This document shows, piece by piece, positions 43,952-53,560 of a stretch of DNA of 64,000 nt. Origin of the DNA: Burkholderia sp. GAS332 (GTDB lineage Bacteria; Pseudomonadota; Gammaproteobacteria; Burkholderiales; Burkholderiaceae); NCBI GenBank assembly GCA_900142905.1, contig FSRV01000002.1:186001-250000 (forward strand). The letters are read 5' to 3'. Both the position numbers and the translations under genes were made by a program. Positions within the stretch are counted from its first letter, which is position 1. Every line of letters starts with the position of its first letter. The notes beneath the pieces were generated by a model, which made no database searches, was not told where the DNA came from, and was given only the letters and a program-made list of their open reading frames with translations.

Positions 43952-44499
43952 GCGTGATCGCCGAAACCAAAGCATTGAGACGACAGTTGAGGACGCTCGC
44001 GGCCACGCCCGAATGGGACTTGCTCGCGCGTTACGATCTGTTGGGGAAAAAGCCTCCGTCCACTTTTAAAGCACGGGTATGGCGACGGATACGCCGCCTG
44101 ATGTCGGTCGCGGGTCTGATTTCTCCGCATGTGAGTCCCTATCCGTGGATGTCCACTCTCAAGCACCGAGCTGTTACGGCCAATGCAAAGACGTGGTTGA
44201 TCTGGGCTATCGGCGCGGATCGTGATGAGTTACGCGCCGCGTGCGAGGGTTTCTCGACGAGGCTGCAGAGTGAAGAGGGCATAGCCGCAGTGCTGGTAAC
44301 GGATGTCGCGGATTTTGCCTATTTTTCGCGGCTGGGATGGCTCGTGGAGTATCTCCCGAACCTGAGCGGCGAAGGGCAATCCTATAAGCAGAGAAAGCAG
44401 ACCTACCTTGCGTGGCGCTATCGCAATGCCTGCATCGTTCCGCTTAGCGCCGGACACGCAAGCGAGTCGGAGTGGAATGCAGTGCTGAAAGTGAGTTGA
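43948..44499 (+). CDS. Hypothetical protein of the capsule operon
   Basis: A 183-residue basic protein starting with TTG (overlapping the previous stop) or GTG at 43954. It has an Arg-rich first half (RARVWRRI-type patches: FKARVWRRIRRLM), then TWLIWAIGADRDELRAACEG and VLVTDVADFAYFSRLGWLVE, which resembles part of a Rossmann-like or glycosyltransferase-associated domain. No catalytic motif was seen. Its place inside an unbroken glycosyltransferase operon implies a role in assembly of the polysaccharide, such as an accessory subunit. Confidence 0.5.
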   Translation: MSVIAETKALRRQLRTLAATPEWDLLARYDLLGKKPPSTFKARVWRRIRRLMSVAGLISPHVSPYPWMSTLKHRAVTANAKTWLIWAIGADRDELRAACEGFSTRLQSEEGIAAVLVTDVADFAYFSRLGWLVEYLPNLSGEGQSYKQRKQTYLAWRYRNACIVPLSAGHASESEWNAVLKVS

Positions 44500-44501
44500 G
44501 A

Positions 44502-45476
44502 ATGACGGAAAAGAATCGCTACGCCCTATTGACGGTGGATACCGAAGCGTTGCCAAAACGTGCATCGCATGATCACGTCAAGCGATTGATGTGGGGCGAG
44601 CATGAAGGAGGAACGGCGGGGATCAGGGAAATGGCCTCGATTGGCGATGAGTTCGGCGTCAAGCACGTTTTTTTCGTCGATCAATGCGGCGCCTGGTCGT
44701 ACCTCAACGAAACGCTGGAGGTCGTGCGGTGGTTGGATTCCGTTGGCCAGGACGTTCAGCTTCACACCCATCCGGAGTATTTGCCCGATACCTTTTGGGC
44801 CGAGCATGGTCTTGCGCGCCGGCCGCAATATATGAATCAATATACCGAGGACGCGCGTGCTGAGTTCGTCATCAAACATTTCGGCGAACTGCTTTCGAAG
44901 GAAACCGGCAAACCTGTACTGGCGCACCGGGCAGGTTCGTTTCGCTGGAATGCGTGCACGATTCGCGCGCTCAAAACCGCGGGCGTGCAGTTGTCGTTCA
45001 ATAATTCCGTTTGCGCGGTCCATGCAGGGCAGTGTGTCTACAGCGAGCAGACGAATCTGCCATACATGTGGTCGAACGGCGTGATCGAATTGCCCATGAC
45101 GGAGAAGAGAATCTTGCCGAAGGTTGGCAAAGACGAATGGTGGGCTCGCCTGACCTATCCGGAATCGTCCTATTTCCGCTTTCGCCCGTGGTGGGGCAAG
45201 TTGCTGTTCGACGCACTGAGCGGTAGCCCGACGTTCTCCATTTTTCTGCTGCATTCCTGGTCGTTGCTGTATTGGGACGAGAAAGGTTACGCGACTTACC
45301 GCAACGATCAACGCACCGAGGGATACAGAAAACTACTGTCGCGTCTGACCAAAGACTACGACGTCATCACGACTGCGGAATTTCTGGATCTGCACGCGCG
45401 CGGCAAGATCAAGACCACGCATACGGTCGATCTCGCACTGGCGGAATTGAATCAGTCCGGGAAAGTACGGGCATGA
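44502..45476 (+). CDS. Polysaccharide deacetylase-like protein (CE4 fold)
   Basis: A 324-residue protein; ATG at 44502, two bases after the previous stop. The CE4 (NodB) metal site can be traced: LLTVDTEALPKR supplies the catalytic-base/metal Asp pair region, DVQLHTHPEYLP gives the HxxxH-like histidines (HTH), and VLAHRAGSFRWNACTIRALK gives the Arg motif (R-x-G). The end FLLHSWSLLYWDEKG carries the late His. It probably removes N-acetyl or O-acetyl groups from sugars of the polymer or its precursors. No signal peptide, so it would act in the cytoplasm. Confidence 0.65.
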   Translation: MTEKNRYALLTVDTEALPKRASHDHVKRLMWGEHEGGTAGIREMASIGDEFGVKHVFFVDQCGAWSYLNETLEVVRWLDSVGQDVQLHTHPEYLPDTFWAEHGLARRPQYMNQYTEDARAEFVIKHFGELLSKETGKPVLAHRAGSFRWNACTIRALKTAGVQLSFNNSVCAVHAGQCVYSEQTNLPYMWSNGVIELPMTEKRILPKVGKDEWWARLTYPESSYFRFRPWWGKLLFDALSGSPTFSIFLLHSWSLLYWDEKGYATYRNDQRTEGYRKLLSRLTKDYDVITTAEFLDLHARGKIKTTHTVDLALAELNQSGKVRA

Positions 45477-46792
45477 GCGGCGCGTTAGATTCCGTGCAAA
45501 CGTTCGTAAGCGAACCGGTCCTGGCCTTGAATCGCTGGATCACCGTCCGTGCGCTGGAGCGCAAGTTGAGGCAGCCCGTTGGCGCGATGCCGTTCCAGCC
45601 AGACTCGGCAAGCATGCTGTACGTGGCTGCGAGCGCCTTGCCGTACCACACGAGTGGTTACACGACGCGCACTCATGAGGTCATTCGGGCACTCGGTTCG
45701 GCGGGCGGCCGCGTGCATGCGTTGACAAGGCCGGGTTATCCCGGCGACCGTTTCGATCGCCTGCACGACACCGCGGGCAATGAGACGCAGGTTGGCGAGG
45801 TGCGTTATCTGCATGCAACGGGGCCGGCCAATAACCGGCCGGTTCTGCTCTATGCTATGCAGGCGGCGCGTGTCGTGGCCCACTGGGCCAAACACCATAG
45901 GGTGTCGGTGATCCATGCCGCGTCCAACCATGTCAATGCGTTGCCGGCACTGCTGGCCGCTCGCCAGTTGGGGATTCCCTTCCAGTACGAAATGCGCGGA
46001 CTGTGGGAGCTCACCCGGATTTCACGTATGCCGCTTTACGAGGAAAGAGAGGGTTTCAAACAAGGACTGCAACTGGAAGGACTGGTTGCGCAGCATGCTG
46101 ACCGGTTGTTCGTGATCTCGGAGCAGTTGGGCCGCTTCGCCCGGGACCGATGGGGAATTGCTGAGGAACGTGTGTTCCTGTTGCCGAATTGCGTGGAGCC
46201 CGTGCGCTTTTCGTCCCTGCCCGCGCAGGACGTCGAGCCGAACACGATCGGCTATGCAGGCTCGTTGATGGCCTACGAAGGCCTGGATACACTGATCGAC
46301 GCCGTTGCGCTCTTGCGCACCCGCGGAGAGCCGCTGAAGGTCTATCTCGCTGGAGATGGGGAGGCGCGTCCAGCACTCGAGGCTCAAGTAAAGCGCCAGG
46401 GATTGTCCGGGCAGATACGTTTTTTTGGCCGGATGTCGCCGGCAAAGGCGCATGAGATGATTGGCCAGTGCGCACTCGTGTGCCTGCCGCGCAAGCCGTT
46501 CCAGGTCTGCGAGATCGTGCCGCCCATCAAGCTGGTGGAGGCCATGGCAATGGGCAAGCCGGTTATTGTTCCCGATTTGCCGGTGTTTTACGACGAAATG
46601 GGCGCGAACCCAGCGGGCTGGTTTTTCAAGGCTGGCGATGCGGCAGATTTAGCGCGCGTGATCGACTCGGCACTCGCCGATCGTACGGCGCTGACCGCAT
46701 TCGGTGAGCGTGCAAAAGAATATGCGACTACGCAGCGCAACTGGTGCGATTTTGTCATGCAGGCACTGCCTCACAGTGCGAGGATGGGCTGA
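45473..46792 (+). CDS. GT4-family glycosyltransferase
   Basis: A 439-residue GT-B enzyme; ATG at 45473 overlaps the deacetylase stop. The acceptor half has LPYHTSGYTTRTHEVIRALG and FQYEMRGLWELTRISRMPLY. The donor half has NTIGYAGSLMAYEGLDTLID, PLKVYLAGDGEARPALEAQ, RFFGRMSPAKAHEMIGQCAL and the EX7E-like end IKLVEAMAMGKPVIVPDLP. A retaining transferase of the capsule repeat unit; sugar unknown. Confidence 0.8.
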   Translation: MSGALDSVQTFVSEPVLALNRWITVRALERKLRQPVGAMPFQPDSASMLYVAASALPYHTSGYTTRTHEVIRALGSAGGRVHALTRPGYPGDRFDRLHDTAGNETQVGEVRYLHATGPANNRPVLLYAMQAARVVAHWAKHHRVSVIHAASNHVNALPALLAARQLGIPFQYEMRGLWELTRISRMPLYEEREGFKQGLQLEGLVAQHADRLFVISEQLGRFARDRWGIAEERVFLLPNCVEPVRFSSLPAQDVEPNTIGYAGSLMAYEGLDTLIDAVALLRTRGEPLKVYLAGDGEARPALEAQVKRQGLSGQIRFFGRMSPAKAHEMIGQCALVCLPRKPFQVCEIVPPIKLVEAMAMGKPVIVPDLPVFYDEMGANPAGWFFKAGDAADLARVIDSALADRTALTAFGERAKEYATTQRNWCDFVMQALPHSARMG

Positions 46793-47878
46793 ATGGTCGG
46801 CAGAGTCATTAGAAAATTGGGTTCACTCGTCTACGACTATCCGAAGGTTTCGGAGGATACAGCGCGGGACGGGCGCTTTGGCCAGTTGAAAATCGCGCTG
46901 GTCGCAGATTATTTCACGGCCGATTGTCTCTCCGCGGAGTGCCGGATACGGACCATGACGCCTGCCAATTACAAGGACGTCATTGGCAACTGGAAACCTG
47001 ATCTCGTCCTTGTCGAGTCTGCGTTTCACGGCGTGGACGGCAGTTGGCGCTACGAACTGGCGAAGCAGCCCAGAGCTTTACGCCTGACGAAACCCAAGGC
47101 AATTTTTCGCCTCGTTAACTTCGCCAAACAGGCGGGCATTCCAACTGTTTTCTGGAACAAGGACGACGGCCCTTTCTTCGACGCGTTCATTGACGTGGCA
47201 AAGGTGTTCGATTACGTCTTCACGACGGACGCGGAGTGTCTCGACCGGTATCGGCGGCAGGTGCCTGCGCAGGTGCCGGTGAATACGCTGATCATGCCGT
47301 ATCAGCCGGCTTTTCACAGCTTTACGGGTTTTAACTTCACGCGCAACGAGGTCTGCTTTACGGGCAGTTACTACCGGCGCATTCTGAACGAGCGGCGCCG
47401 TTTTCTCGACATGGTGTTCGACATCTGCGAGCAGAATCATATGCGGATCAACGTTTTCGACCGGAATCACGACAGGTTGTCCCGGCACCTCGAGTTCCGC
47501 TTTCCGAAGAAGAACCAGTTGCGCGTGCATGGAAAAATGCCTCACCGGGAAACGGCGCTTATCTATAAAGCGCATGCCGTCTCGCTCAACGTCAATTCGG
47601 TGACGAGTTCGGAGACCATGTTTTCGCGCCGGCTGGTCGAAATTCTGGCCTGTGGCGGCATTGCTGTGACAAACGCCGGCCGTGCCGTCGATCGGTATTT
47701 TCGCGACTTTTGCCACGTAATGAATACGCATGAAGAGGCGCGAGAACTGTTTGCCCGGCTCCGGCACGGCCCCTCGCAGGAAGACAGGGATCGCGCCGAG
47801 GCAGGGGCGATCTATGTAAGGCAAAACCACACCTGGGCACATCGGTTGGAAGAGATTTGCGCCGTCGTGAAGCTTTGA
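46793..47878 (+). CDS. CgeB/DUF3880-like glycosyltransferase
   Basis: A 361-residue protein starting immediately after the GT4 stop (TGAATG). It matches the CgeB-like group: PDLVLVESAFHGVDGSWRYE, FAKQAGIPTVFWNKDDGPFF, DYVFTTDAECLDRYR, VCFTGSYYRRILNERRRFL and the C-terminal SETMFSRRLVEILACGGIAV. Such proteins are GT-B transferases of spore coat and surface glycans. Acceptor and donor unknown. Confidence 0.7.
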   Translation: MVGRVIRKLGSLVYDYPKVSEDTARDGRFGQLKIALVADYFTADCLSAECRIRTMTPANYKDVIGNWKPDLVLVESAFHGVDGSWRYELAKQPRALRLTKPKAIFRLVNFAKQAGIPTVFWNKDDGPFFDAFIDVAKVFDYVFTTDAECLDRYRRQVPAQVPVNTLIMPYQPAFHSFTGFNFTRNEVCFTGSYYRRILNERRRFLDMVFDICEQNHMRINVFDRNHDRLSRHLEFRFPKKNQLRVHGKMPHRETALIYKAHAVSLNVNSVTSSETMFSRRLVEILACGGIAVTNAGRAVDRYFRDFCHVMNTHEEARELFARLRHGPSQEDRDRAEAGAIYVRQNHTWAHRLEEICAVVKL

Positions 47879-47891
47879 GGAACTGATCGCG

Positions 47892-49355
47892 ATGCTTGCG
47901 TTGTTTTCCTGGCTTCTTCAGTCGGTTTTCCTGATCGTGGTGGTCTATTTTGCGCTGTACGTCGTGCTCGAACTGCGCGTCTTTCTGATCTCGCGGAATG
48001 TCGAGCAGCGCAAATTGACGTCGCTCGCGTGTCACGCCGTACACGAAGCGAAGCTTTGGCCGTCGGTGAGTGTTTTGCTGCCTATCTGCAACGAGTCCGA
48101 CGTGGTCGAGCGGCTGATCGATGCTGCCTGTCGATTGCGCTACCCGGCGGAGGCGCTGCAAATTCTGGTGCTCGACGATTCGTCGGATAAGACCACCGCG
48201 CTTGCGCGTTCCAAAGTCGACCACTATGCAACCCAAGGCGTCAATGTCCTTTTTATCAAGCGCCCGAACCGCAAAGGTAACAAGGCGGGAAATCTGGTCA
48301 ATGGCATCCGGCAGTCTTCGGGTGAATTCTTTGCCGTCTTCGACGCGGACTTTGTGCCGCCAGTCGACTTTCTGCTGAAAACCATACCTTGCTTCAAGGA
48401 TCCGGAACTGGGATTCCTGCAGACAGGGATCGGCTACGAAAATCGCGATGTATCGTTCCTGACGCGCTTTCAAGCTATGGAAATGGGTCATCAGCAATAC
48501 GTGACGGTCGGCTTAAGTGAAGACGGCGATATGGCCTCGCTCAGCGGAAGTTCGTGCGTGTGGCGTAAAGCGTGCGTCGACGCTCTCGGCGGCTGGAGTA
48601 CGTCGACGGTTACGGAAGACGTAGACCTCGGTTACCGGGCCCAATTCGGCCACTGGAAATATGCCTACCTGCGTGATGTGGTTTCCATGTCGCGGCTACC
48701 GGAGTCCATCAGCGCATTTCGCATTCAGCGCGAGCGCTGGGGGCGCGGCTTGATCCACAGCGGATTCAAGCATGCGAAGGAGATGCTCCTGCAACGCATG
48801 CCGCTGATAAAAAGAATGCACGCCTTTTCCATGATGTTCTCTTCCGTGCTGCTGGCTTCGATCTATGTGCTGATCATGCTGAGTTTGCCGTTGACGGTCC
48901 TCGTTCATTTCGGTGAGGAAAGCATGCGCTTGGGCACATTGGCGTTCTTTGTGCTCGTCGGGATCTGGGCACTCGTCAACGCGTTCGGTGCGCGCAAAGG
49001 CGCAAGATTCGACGCTAAAACGAGTTTCCTGCAAGACCTGTGGAATACCTACCGCTATATCGCCATGTTTCTGCCGATGGCCTGGTATTATTTCGCTGGC
49101 GGCGTGCGGGCGCTTTTGGGTATTCATGAAGATTTTCACCGTACGCCAAAGGGTAAGAGCGCATACCGCGCGGTCATTCCCCGCCTCGACTCTGTCCTGC
49201 TGGCGGGAGATTTTTTTACCTTTTTCTATTCGCTGACGGCGATTGTGGTTGCACTTCACACCGGTCATTATTTTTTGATTCCGCTGAATGTGACCTCATG
49301 TGTTGGTTTTGGAATGGTTCTCTACTGGACCTGGAAAGAAAGAAATGTGCGATAG
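47892..49355 (+). CDS. Membrane GT2 processive-type glycosyltransferase (cellulose/mannan-synthase-like)
   Basis: A 487-residue membrane enzyme: one N-terminal helix (LLQSVFLIVVVYFALYVVLE), a cytoplasmic GT2 domain, and four or more helices at the C-terminus. The GT2 motifs are complete: ILVLDDSSDKT (first Asp), FAVFDADFVPP (DxD), TVTEDVDLGYR (TED base) and the QRERWGRG (QxxRW) polymer-terminus motif. Enzymes with QxxRW and this topology build beta-linked homopolymers or repeat backbones. It ends the seven-gene ugd operon. Confidence 0.8.
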   Translation: MLALFSWLLQSVFLIVVVYFALYVVLELRVFLISRNVEQRKLTSLACHAVHEAKLWPSVSVLLPICNESDVVERLIDAACRLRYPAEALQILVLDDSSDKTTALARSKVDHYATQGVNVLFIKRPNRKGNKAGNLVNGIRQSSGEFFAVFDADFVPPVDFLLKTIPCFKDPELGFLQTGIGYENRDVSFLTRFQAMEMGHQQYVTVGLSEDGDMASLSGSSCVWRKACVDALGGWSTSTVTEDVDLGYRAQFGHWKYAYLRDVVSMSRLPESISAFRIQRERWGRGLIHSGFKHAKEMLLQRMPLIKRMHAFSMMFSSVLLASIYVLIMLSLPLTVLVHFGEESMRLGTLAFFVLVGIWALVNAFGARKGARFDAKTSFLQDLWNTYRYIAMFLPMAWYYFAGGVRALLGIHEDFHRTPKGKSAYRAVIPRLDSVLLAGDFFTFFYSLTAIVVALHTGHYFLIPLNVTSCVGFGMVLYWTWKERNVR

Positions 49356-50393
49356 CGAGTTGCAACCGACACCCGGCAACGACGCCTCCATCTTGTTCGG
49401 CACGCTGCCACGCAGGCGGCTGCGTTCGCGTCGTCTGCCGGCACAACTGGAATCGGTGCGGATGCGACTTGCCGCGCGCCGCGGAGTGTAATGCGAATGC
49501 ACGGTAGTGCGCGTTCCGACTGGCCGGATTCCATCGGACTCAGGCGGTCGGCTATGGCGTACGGAACGGGTGATCTCATAGGTTAGACGTCTAGGGGCGG
49601 CACACCATGCTCGTCACGCCGCGAAGAAGCGCGCAATGCTTCGTCCATTTCCCGTTGCAGTTCGCTATGTCTATCAAGGGAGCTCCGGCTTTAGCATTCG
49701 CAGCAGTACGCGCTGAAGAGACGTGTCACGTTACAGAGCCACGAGTGTTACGCCGACATTACGCCAGATTTCCTCCATTTTGTTTTGGTCGATGAGGCAC
49801 CTTGTCTTTGCTAGGCCGCCTCCAGTGTCACCGAGGGAAAGAATAAGGCCCTCGCTGGGCGAGCTGCAAAGCCGCTCGCAATCTATTATCGACGCGGCGT
49901 CGAGCACGTCGAATTAGATTTCCGGAATATTGGCACAGTCCTTGCCTGTTAATTTCACAAAGGCACCCGGACGACCGAGGTACTGTCGACAGTAGGTTGT
50001 CCACGGACCTTGGCGAAGTCGACATTGACTAAGCAGACCTTGAAGCGGTGACCTGTAGATTGTGGTTTCGGTGGAGGAGAGCAATGAAAGCAAGCAATGG
50101 GACCACAAGCGACTCTGCACGTTTGAGTATCTCTCGTCATGTTAAGAAATTTGGTCACGAAACGGTCATCGTCGTGCCGCAGATGCTCGCAGGAAGAGCG
50201 CCGACGTGACTCGGGCTGAGATCGAGAAAACATCTTGCGAACATTGTCCGCAACGAGACGCTTGTGGAGGAGATGTTACGTAGTGCATCGGGAATCGCTG
50301 CGGGCCAAACTGCCGCATCGACGTCCGTTGTTTGTGTCGGATCGCATCGCACCGCACCGCACCGTTACATCACCGCTCGCCAATTAGCTCGTC
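49356..50393. other. Long intergenic region with third sigma-54-like promoter
   Basis: About 1 kb with no supported gene. It contains a strong sigma-54 match at 49930 and dispersed CGTTAC/GTTACG half sites near 49727-49753 but not the perfect palindrome found upstream of promoters 1 and 2. A short frame at 50084 (MKASNGTTSDSARLSISRHV...) has no recognisable product. Probably the 5' part of a destroyed sugar transferase gene and its leader. Confidence 0.45.
49930..49946 (+). promoter_or_regulatory. Sigma-54-like promoter 3
   Basis: TTGGCACAGTCCTTGCC contains both consensus elements, TTGGCAC and TTGC, with GG-N10-GC spacing; the best match of the three. It reads toward the WcaJ C-terminal remnant and the second ugd. 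Confidence 0.65.
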
Positions 50394-50549
50394 ATGAAGA
50401 TGCACAAAGAAGCAGGCCACGTCGAAAGATGGTGGGTGGGCTACGTGAAGCGCGCTCTGTATGCCATGCAGCGCTGGACTTTCTGGCTCGACATCAAGAT
50501 CGTCGTGCCGGTGCTACGGATTGGATTGGTGGGTGGCAACGTTTATTGA
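50394..50549 (+). pseudogene. WcaJ/BceB-type sugar transferase, C-terminal remnant
   Basis: The last 51 codons read HVERWWVGYVKRALYAMQRW then TFWLDIKIVVPVLRIGLVGG and NVY-stop, matching the R-W-S/T-x-W-L-D-x-K-I-I end of bacterial sugar transferases (usual ending GxxNAY). Nothing of the catalytic core precedes it. It stands 54 bp before the ugd/bceC gene, the order bceB-bceC known from cepacian clusters. Confidence 0.65.
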
Positions 50550-50602
50550 ACGCCGCCTTATCTCGCTCCTGAATCAACTCAATTTCTTTCGAAGTGTAAT
50601 GC

Positions 50603-52021
50603 ATGAACCTGACGATTATCGGTAGTGGCTATGTAGGCCTCGTGACGGGCGCATGTCTGGCCGACATTGGCCACGACGTGTTCTGTCTCGACGTCGATCA
50701 GCGCAAGATCGACTTGCTCAACAACGGCGGCGTGCCGATCCATGAGCCGGGTCTGCAGGAGATCATCGCGCGCAATCGCAAGGCAGGTCGCTTGACGTTC
50801 TCGACCGACATTCAGGCCGCGGTCGCGCACGGCGACATCCAGTTCATCGCGGTGGGCACGCCGTCGGACGAAGACGGTTCCGCCGACCTGCAATACGTGC
50901 TGGCCGCCGCGCGCAATATCGGCCGCCACATGACGGGCTTCAAGGTGATCGTCGACAAATCGACGGTGCCGGTCGGCACGGCGTCGCGGGTGCGCGACGT
51001 GATCGCGGCGGAGCTGGCCGAGCGCCGCGCCGGGCACATGTTCTCGGTGGTGTCGAACCCGGAGTTCCTGAAAGAGGGCGCAGCGGTCGACGACTTCACG
51101 CGCCCGGACCGCATCGTGCTCGGCTGCGACGAGGACGTGCCGGGCGAAAAGGCCCGTGAACTGATGAAACGCCTATATGCGCCGTTCAACCGCAATCGCG
51201 AACGCACGCTGTATATGGACGTGCGCTCGGCCGAGTTCACCAAGTACGCGGCCAACGCGATGCTCGCCACGCGCATCTCGTACATGAACGAACTCGCGAA
51301 TCTGGCTGACCGCGTCGGCGCGGATATCGAAGCGGTGCGCCGCGGCATCGGTTCCGATCCGCGGATCGGCTACGACTTTCTGTATGCCGGTTGCGGCTAC
51401 GGCGGTTCGTGCTTCCCGAAAGACGTGCAGGCGCTGATTCGCACGGCCGCCGACCATAAGGCCAACCTGCGCATTCTCGAAGCGGTGGAAGCCGTCAACG
51501 ACACGCAGAAAAAGATCCTCGCGCACAAGATCGTCGATCGTCTGGGCGGAGACCTGTCGGACCGCACCTTCGGTGTGTGGGGGCTCGCCTTCAAGCCGAA
51601 CACGGACGACATGCGCGAAGCGCCGAGCCGTCCGCTGATCGCCGAACTGTTGCGCCGTGGCGCGCGTGTAAAGGCCTACGACCCGGTCGCAATCGACGAA
51701 TCGAAGCGCGTTTTTGCGCTCGACCTGAAGGACGTGCCGCAACAGCACGCGCGTCTGTCGTTCGTGAACGAGGAGATGGAAGCGGCCGAGGGGGCCGATG
51801 CACTCGTCATCCTCACCGAATGGAAAGTCTTCAAGAGTCCCGACTTTGGGTCGCTCAAGGAGAGCCTCAACACGCCGCTGATTTTCGACGGCCGCAATCT
51901 GTACGAGCCCGACGCGCTGCTGGAACTCGGGATTGAGTATCACGCGATCGGCCGCCAGCATGCGCTGCGTAACGCGCCGGCATGGGTTGGTGTAAAGGCT
52001 CTAGTGCAATTTGGGGATTGA
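50603..52021 (+). CDS. UDP-glucose 6-dehydrogenase, BceC-like
   Basis: A 472-residue enzyme, ~85 residues longer than the enterobacterial-type Ugd in this window. Seen: [79 protein letters not shown] and the intact catalytic motif [16 protein letters not shown], then [20 protein letters not shown]. It oxidises UDP-glucose to UDP-glucuronate. The DNA is more GC-rich and codon use more regular than in the capsule genes, so it appears native; the preceding transferase remnant suggests it once belonged to an exopolysaccharide (bce-type) operon. Confidence 0.85.
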   Translation: MNLTIIGSGYVGLVTGACLADIGHDVFCLDVDQRKIDLLNNGGVPIHEPGLQEIIARNRKAGRLTFSTDIQAAVAHGDIQFIAVGTPSDEDGSADLQYVLAAARNIGRHMTGFKVIVDKSTVPVGTASRVRDVIAAELAERRAGHMFSVVSNPEFLKEGAAVDDFTRPDRIVLGCDEDVPGEKARELMKRLYAPFNRNRERTLYMDVRSAEFTKYAANAMLATRISYMNELANLADRVGADIEAVRRGIGSDPRIGYDFLYAGCGYGGSCFPKDVQALIRTAADHKANLRILEAVEAVNDTQKKILAHKIVDRLGGDLSDRTFGVWGLAFKPNTDDMREAPSRPLIAELLRRGARVKAYDPVAIDESKRVFALDLKDVPQQHARLSFVNEEMEAAEGADALVILTEWKVFKSPDFGSLKESLNTPLIFDGRNLYEPDALLELGIEYHAIGRQHALRNAPAWVGVKALVQFGD

Positions 52022-52638
52022 GCCAGAGTGAGGGGTTTGAACGCGGGAAGCGGAATGGCGAAGAAGCTGAGAGATTTTGACGATCTGTTCAAGGGTCGGC
52101 AAGTTGAACGTGAACTGATCGTTCTCTGTGTACACGGGCACTCCTGCTACAAACTCTCGTGCCTGCGTGTCAAAGACCGTACTCCGTCGATAATTTGTCA
52201 CGTCGGTACTCGACGCATGAGGGGTTTTCACTAAGGCGGCATTCCTCTAACTGCCTTCATTTATTCGCACCACTACCATTTCATCCTGGATCACTGCCGC
52301 CTGTCATTCCATAACCGCAATCACTGTGAGAAAATAAACGGAAATAGACGCTCAGCTGACGAACTTGCATTGTCGCCCTTGTGCTTCGAGCGCCCAGTGC
52401 AGTATTTTTTTGCGTTCTTTGAAGCAGGGCGCCAGCAGGTCAAGTATTCCGAACGGAACCTCTGCGCCTAGAACCTCTGCGGGTGTCACACAGTGCGCGA
52501 ACGTCGTCTTGGTCCCCGAGCTAGGGTTTGAGTTTTTACGCATCTTTGGCAGCCATCCAATCTGGCCTATAAATCGCTGGTTAACGCCGTGCTGTTGCTT
52601 CTGCGTGAAATCAGCTAGCTAGACTAGTAAATTAACTT
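52022..52638. other. AT-richer gap with one doubtful small frame
   Basis: 617 bp between ugd and the KfrA-like gene, lower in GC than the flanks. Apart from the small minus-strand frame listed at 52352-52543, nothing is recognised. It marks the start of an accessory stretch. Confidence 0.4.
52352..52543 (-). CDS. Doubtful small protein
   Basis: A 63-residue frame whose product has a plausible folded look (AEVLGAEVPFGILDLLAPCF, KERKKILHWALEAQGRQCKF) but no ribosome-binding site and no known family. It could be a gene fragment. Kept at low confidence. Confidence 0.25.
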   Translation of the reverse strand: MRKNSNPSSGTKTTFAHCVTPAEVLGAEVPFGILDLLAPCFKERKKILHWALEAQGRQCKFVS

Positions 52639-53178
52639 ATGCAAAAAAATCCAGCCGGACAAACCATTAACAGTCCGCGTTACAGTCAAATAGCACATGC
52701 CGTAGCTGCGATTCGCGCAAGCGGTGCGACTCGTCAGGAAGCATCCCACTTCGCTTGCAGAAAACTCCTCGACGAATTAGGAGAGATGCCTACGACTCGC
52801 GTCGTCCGAGACATTACTGGGTGGGGATCTCATTCGGACGTGCAACAGGACGTCAAATCTTTCATGCGGACGCTTCGCTCGCACGGACCTGCGCCCTTTC
52901 CGGAAGCGAAGTTGCCCACAAACGTTCAGGCGGCTTTTCGAGAGGGAATACTTGAACTCTATGCCCACGCCCGGGCGGAAGCTGCGAGAGCGTTTGAAGA
53001 TGCACGAGAAGCCTTTGACATTGAGAGGAGGGGGTTTGCGGAGCGTGAGCGAGAACTAAAACTTAGAATCGCGGCTCTGGAGGAGGACAACCAGGTTATT
53101 ACAGAACGCCTTGATGGCTTGCTGAGTCTTCTCGTGCTAACGACGAAGCCCGACGAGTTGCCGGGGGCTCTGATGTGA
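52639..53178 (+). CDS. KfrA-like DNA-binding protein (KfrA_N domain)
   Basis: A 179-residue protein. The N-terminal ~100 residues match KfrA_N: IAHAVAAIRASGATRQEASH, then the helix-turn-helix PTTRVVRDITGWGSHSDVQQ and DVKSFMRTLRSHGP. Residues ~110-165 form a short coiled coil (EAARAFEDAREAFDIERRGF, ERERELKLRIAALEEDNQVI). KfrA proteins bind operators on plasmids and mobile elements, and stand-alone relatives occur in genomic islands. Here it lies in an AT-richer region with no other recognisable mobile gene. Confidence 0.65.
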   Translation: MQKNPAGQTINSPRYSQIAHAVAAIRASGATRQEASHFACRKLLDELGEMPTTRVVRDITGWGSHSDVQQDVKSFMRTLRSHGPAPFPEAKLPTNVQAAFREGILELYAHARAEAARAFEDAREAFDIERRGFAERERELKLRIAALEEDNQVITERLDGLLSLLVLTTKPDELPGALM

Positions 53179-53560
53179 TGGACGACTCCCGCTAAACGGC
53201 GAGAGATTTATGCCAAAGTGGACTGGTCGTGATGTCTTACTCTTGGCCCTTCCGAAAACCTGTGACGAGGTTGATGCTGACGAGATGCGCGAACGTTATT
53301 GTGATTCAAATGCCCTGTCTTGAGAGGACGGCCGCGTCGAGAATGGCAAGTCTCACCAACATACCGAGCGCCGCGGAGACGCCAACTTTCCCGCGCGCGT
53401 AACCGATAGCGGAGCTGGCATCTTCCGTAGCCAGCGCTAATGTTGTGCTCTCATTCGTGGGCCGTCTCGAGCCAAAATACGCATGTCAGCCGCACACTTT
53501 ACATCTCGCCTTTAACGCGAAGCGAAACTGCAGGTAGCCGCCGCTTCGATTGCCACCCGC
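53179..53560. other. Gap, nothing recognised
   Basis: 382 bp after the KfrA-like gene; no supported frame, RNA or repeat seen. Confidence 0.4.

Noticed and set aside
49727-49760. CGTTAC/GTTACG half sites as a third enhancer palindrome
   Set aside because: They are imperfect, differently spaced and about 180-200 bp upstream of the third promoter, unlike the conserved 130-bp arrangement.
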